From the NCBI GenBank assembly GCA_023414975.1, contig JAEZMI010000120.1, positions 1 through 25,087 on the forward strand: a stretch of 25,087 nucleotides of DNA, given 5' to 3'. Origin of the DNA: Pseudomonadota bacterium. Its GTDB lineage: Bacteria; Pseudomonadota; Alphaproteobacteria; Rhizobiales; Xanthobacteraceae. Each line of letters begins with the position of its first letter. Within the stretch, counting starts at the first letter, position 1. Position numbers and translations under genes: made by a program. Shown in pieces: positions 22,492 through 25,087 of the stretch. The notes beneath the pieces are model-generated. The model searched no databases. It saw only the letters and a list, made by a program, of their open reading frames with translations, and was not told where the DNA came from.

Positions 22492-24864
22492 ATGCCCGCT
22501 TTGCGGCTGCGGCGGACGTCGGAGGCGCTGAGCTTTGCGCTGGGAGCGGCCCTGGCGTTCGAGATCGCCGAGCGGCGTTTCTTCCTTTTCCTGCCCATCG
22601 CCTTCGCCACGGGCATCGCCTTCTATTTTGGCGCGCCACGGGAGCCCTGGCCGCCTGCCGCGCTCCTGTGCGCGCTGGGCTTCACGGGTCTTGCGCTGGC
22701 CGGGCGGGAGCGCCCTGTGGCCTTCCATGTCCTGGCGCTGCTGGCGACCCTGGCCGCGGGGTTCGCGACGGCTGGCTTGCAGGTCCAGCGGATCGCCCAT
22801 CCCGTACTTGAGCGGGCGGTGAATGGTGTGGCCATCACCGGATATGTCGAGGCGGCCGAGCAGCGCACGCGCGGCAGCCGCATCACGCTCTATCTCACCT
22901 CCTTCGGACGCACCGATGTGACGGTGCCCGTGCGGGCGCGGGTAACGCTGGCGAGCCGGACAACACCGGCGGTCGGTGAGCATGTGGCGTTGCGGGCGAG
23001 CCTCGCGCCACCGCCGGGACCGGCCTATCCCGGAGGCTTCGACTTCGGGCGGCTGGCCTGGTTCGAGGGAATCGGCGCGACCGGTTTCGCGCTCGGCAAG
23101 GTGACGCCCGCGACAACGGAAGTCGCGCCGCCCTCCGGGCTTGCGCTCGCCAGCGCGCTGGCGGCGACCCGAGCGGCCATCGCGGCCCGAATTCGCGCGG
23201 CCCTGCTGCCGGAGGGCGCCTCCAGCGCGCAGCAGGGCGACGCCGCCATCGCGGTCGCCTTGGTGACGGGACTGCGAGACGGCGTTCCCGAAACGATTGA
23301 GGAGAGCATGCGCGTCTCCGGCCTGTCTCATGTGCTCTCGATTTCGGGTCTGCATATGGCCTTGGTGGCGACCGGCATGTTCTTTGTCGTGCGCGCCCTG
23401 CTGGCGCTCTCGCCCGCGCTCGCGCTGCGCTACCCGATCAAGAACTGGGCCGCGCTGCCGGCGCTGTTGGCCGCGACCTTCTATCTCGTGCTGTCGGGCG
23501 CGGAAGTGGCGACGCAGCGTTCCTATCTGATGACGCTCATCGTGCTGGCCGGTGTCGCGCTGGACCGTCCGGCGCTCACCCTGCGGACCCTGGCCATTGC
23601 GGCGCTGGCGGTACTTGCGCTCACACCGTGGGCTGTACTCGATCCCGGCGCGCAGATGTCATTCGCCGCAACCCTGGCGCTGGTGGCCGCCTATGCGCGC
23701 TGGGGGCGGCAGATCGCCGAGATGCCCGGCATACGCCTCGGTTGGCTGCACCGGCCCGCGGTTTATATCGCCGCTCTACTCCTCACCTCACTGGCGGCGG
23801 GCCTCGCGACCGCGCCCTTCGCCGCCTACCACTTCCAGCGCCTCGCGCCGCTGAGCCTCCTGGCGAATCTCGGCGCGATGCCGGTCGCCTCCTTCATCAT
23901 CATGCCCGCGGGGTTGGCCGGGGCGCTGCTCATTCCCTTCGGTTGGGACGAGCCGGCCTGGCGCGTCATGGGGTGGGGCATCGGGTTGATGGTCGAGATT
24001 TCTCATGCCGTGGCGAGCGTGCCGGGCGCGGATCGCGGCGTCGCGGCCATGCCGCTCGTCAGCCTCGTCTGTTTCGCCCTGGCCATTACCTTGCTCTGCC
24101 TGCTGCGCAGCCGGCTGGTGGCACTGGCGCCGCTTCTAGCGCTGATCGGGCTCGCGCTCCTGCCGCTGCGCGAGCGGCCGGACATATTCGTCGATCGCGA
24201 GGGGCGCACCGTCGCCGTGCGCCAGGCCGACGGGCGCTTCGCTCTTATCGGCGACCGGGATCGCGGCCTCACCTCACGCTTCGTCGTCGAACAATGGATG
24301 AGCGCGGAGGGATTGCGCGGCGCCAGCGACGCCGGGGTTGCCGGTGCGGCGCGTTGCGATCCGCTTGGCTGCACCGTGCGCACAACGCAGGGCGAGGTCG
24401 TCGCGCTGTCGCGCGATCGCGGATCGTTGGAAGAGGACTGCCGGCGGGCGGCACTGCTCATCACCGTCCACACGCCTCCCGAAGGCTGCGCGGCGCAGGT
24501 CCTGCGCATCGATCCGGACCGCCAGACCTCGGCGTTCGCGCTGTACCGGGAGGTCGTCCCTCGTCCCGCAGTCATGGCCGCAGGCGAGGTGAGCCCGGCT
24601 CATCCGCCACCGGGAAAACATCCTCCGGCCGAGTGGGACGATCCTCCGCCCGCAACCGGCGGCACGCAGGCCGAAAATGCGGCCGCCCTCGAAGAAAGCC
24701 CGGAGGCCGCAAGCACCTCCGGGCCCGCCATCCGATGGCGGGTCGTCGATTCCCGCCCGCCCGACGGTGCGCGGCCATGGCTGCCGCCGCGACCTACCGG
24801 CGCTGAAGCGCAGGCCTCGCGCACGCCGGCCAACGGTAACCATCTCGGCGGATTTCCACCTTAG
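22492..24864 (+). CDS. comEC: ComEC/Rec2 family DNA-uptake channel protein, without a metallo-beta-lactamase nuclease domain
   Basis: ComEC forms the inner-membrane channel for single-stranded DNA in natural transformation. The 790-residue protein has two N-terminal membrane helices, a DUF4131/OB-like region (about 85-215), and the Competence domain with TGLRDGVPETIEESMRVSG and LSISGLHMAL (282-291). Many further helices run to about residue 560. ATG 22492 was chosen for its AGG 6 bases upstream; ATG 22471 is possible, and the open frame from 22117 overlaps gltX. The C-terminus lacks the HxHxDH nuclease motif of Bacillus ComEC. It has instead a small domain with CDPLGC (622-627) and EEDC (647-650), then a proline-rich tail from about 690. 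Confidence 0.88.
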   Translation: MPALRLRRTSEALSFALGAALAFEIAERRFFLFLPIAFATGIAFYFGAPREPWPPAALLCALGFTGLALAGRERPVAFHVLALLATLAAGFATAGLQVQRIAHPVLERAVNGVAITGYVEAAEQRTRGSRITLYLTSFGRTDVTVPVRARVTLASRTTPAVGEHVALRASLAPPPGPAYPGGFDFGRLAWFEGIGATGFALGKVTPATTEVAPPSGLALASALAATRAAIAARIRAALLPEGASSAQQGDAAIAVALVTGLRDGVPETIEESMRVSGLSHVLSISGLHMALVATGMFFVVRALLALSPALALRYPIKNWAALPALLAATFYLVLSGAEVATQRSYLMTLIVLAGVALDRPALTLRTLAIAALAVLALTPWAVLDPGAQMSFAATLALVAAYARWGRQIAEMPGIRLGWLHRPAVYIAALLLTSLAAGLATAPFAAYHFQRLAPLSLLANLGAMPVASFIIMPAGLAGALLIPFGWDEPAWRVMGWGIGLMVEISHAVASVPGADRGVAAMPLVSLVCFALAITLLCLLRSRLVALAPLLALIGLALLPLRERPDIFVDREGRTVAVRQADGRFALIGDRDRGLTSRFVVEQWMSAEGLRGASDAGVAGAARCDPLGCTVRTTQGEVVALSRDRGSLEEDCRRAALLITVHTPPEGCAAQVLRIDPDRQTSAFALYREVVPRPAVMAAGEVSPAHPPPGKHPPAEWDDPPPATGGTQAENAAALEESPEAASTSGPAIRWRVVDSRPPDGARPWLPPRPTGAEAQASRTPANGNHLGGFPP

Positions 24865-24892
24865 GCGCGTCCGCAGGTGGCGTTCAGGCCGG

Positions 24893-24904
24893 CGTCTGCA
24901 GACG
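24893..24904. other. Perfect 12-bp palindrome between comEC and lexA
   Basis: CGTCTGCAGACG lies in the 88-base gap between the convergent comEC and lexA 3' ends. A second imperfect stem (GAAGGGGC near 24912 with GCCCTCTTC near 24930, one bulge) follows. Neither has a T-run, so bidirectional termination is only a guess. Confidence 0.3.
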
Positions 24905-24952
24905 TACGCGAGAAGGGGCGTTCCGCTTTGCCCTCTTCGGGGCGTCTGTCGC

Positions 24953-25087
24953 TCAGTAGCGCCGAAACAGCGCGACGAGCCGTCCCTGTATCTGCACGCG
25001 GTCCGGGCCGAAGATGCGGGTCTCATAGGCGGGGTTGGCGGCCTCGAGCGCGATGGACGCACCCTTGCGGCGCAGGCGCTTCAGCGT
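24953..25087 (-). CDS. lexA: LexA repressor, C-terminal 44 residues (partial)
   Basis: LexA represses the SOS regulon and cleaves itself when RecA filaments form on damaged DNA. Only the 3' end is in the window; the 5' part continues past base 25087. The visible residues begin TLKRLRRKGASIAL and end VQIQGRLVALFRRY. TLKRLRRKG matches the TVKRLKKQG segment of E. coli LexA, so the third visible residue is the catalytic Lys of the Ser-Lys dyad. The end 'G.LV.L.R' is also LexA-like. The gltX-comEC-lexA order is common in Rhizobiales. Its own SOS boxes would lie outside the window. Confidence 0.88.
   Translation of the reverse strand, partial: TLKRLRRKGASIALEAANPAYETRIFGPDRVQIQGRLVALFRRY

Overview
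The window is a high-GC stretch of chromosome from an alphaproteobacterium, most likely a member of the Hyphomicrobiales (Rhizobiales), possibly near Xanthobacteraceae (Ancylobacter/Starkeya/Xanthobacter type). The lineage is inferred from three things: the gene order rpsB-tsf-pyrH-frr-uppS-cdsA-rseP-bamA-lpxD-fabZ-lpxA-lpxI-lpxB-gltA followed by gltX-comEC-lexA; LpxI in place of LpxH; and LexA-type boxes of the alphaproteobacterial direct-repeat form GTTC-N7-GTTC. I saw no insertion sequences, phage genes, CRISPR arrays, tRNAs or rRNAs. Almost all of it is core genome.

Layout. Bases 1-704: lolD, the ATPase of the lipoprotein exporter, with the last codon of a probable lolC/E just before it. 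Bases 875-1327: a membrane-anchored protein with a HIRAN-like soluble part. Bases 1429-1602: two SOS (LexA) boxes in opposite orientation and then a 32-residue single-span membrane protein, placed like the SOS-induced division inhibitor SidA of Caulobacter. Bases 1709-5152: the replicative polymerase dnaE. Bases 5183-7447: rpsB-tsf with its own promoter, leader hairpins, an intercistronic hairpin pair and a rho-independent terminator. Bases 7503-10591: pyrH, frr, uppS, cdsA. Bases 10711-16958: rseP, bamA, lpxD, fabZ, lpxA. Bases 16933-18989: lpxI and lpxB. On the minus strand lie gltA (19117-20427) and gltX (20766-22199). comEC (22492-24864) runs divergently from gltX, and the 3' end of lexA (minus, 24953-25087) closes the window.

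The genes fall into a few jobs. One is outer-membrane construction: LolD for lipoproteins, BamA for beta-barrel proteins, LpxD/LpxA/LpxI/LpxB for lipid A, FabZ for 3-hydroxyacyl-ACP balance, CdsA for phospholipid, UppS for the undecaprenyl carrier, and RseP for envelope stress proteolysis. Another is translation: S2, EF-Ts, ribosome recycling factor and GluRS. PyrH and citrate synthase are metabolic. DnaE, ComEC and LexA handle DNA replication, uptake and damage response.

The most interesting spot is the lolD-dnaE gap. A tiny membrane protein gene with an excellent ribosome binding site sits behind a double LexA operator. The LexA repressor itself is encoded at the far end of the same window. 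This looks like a DNA-damage cell-division checkpoint gene that is short enough to be missed by automated annotation.
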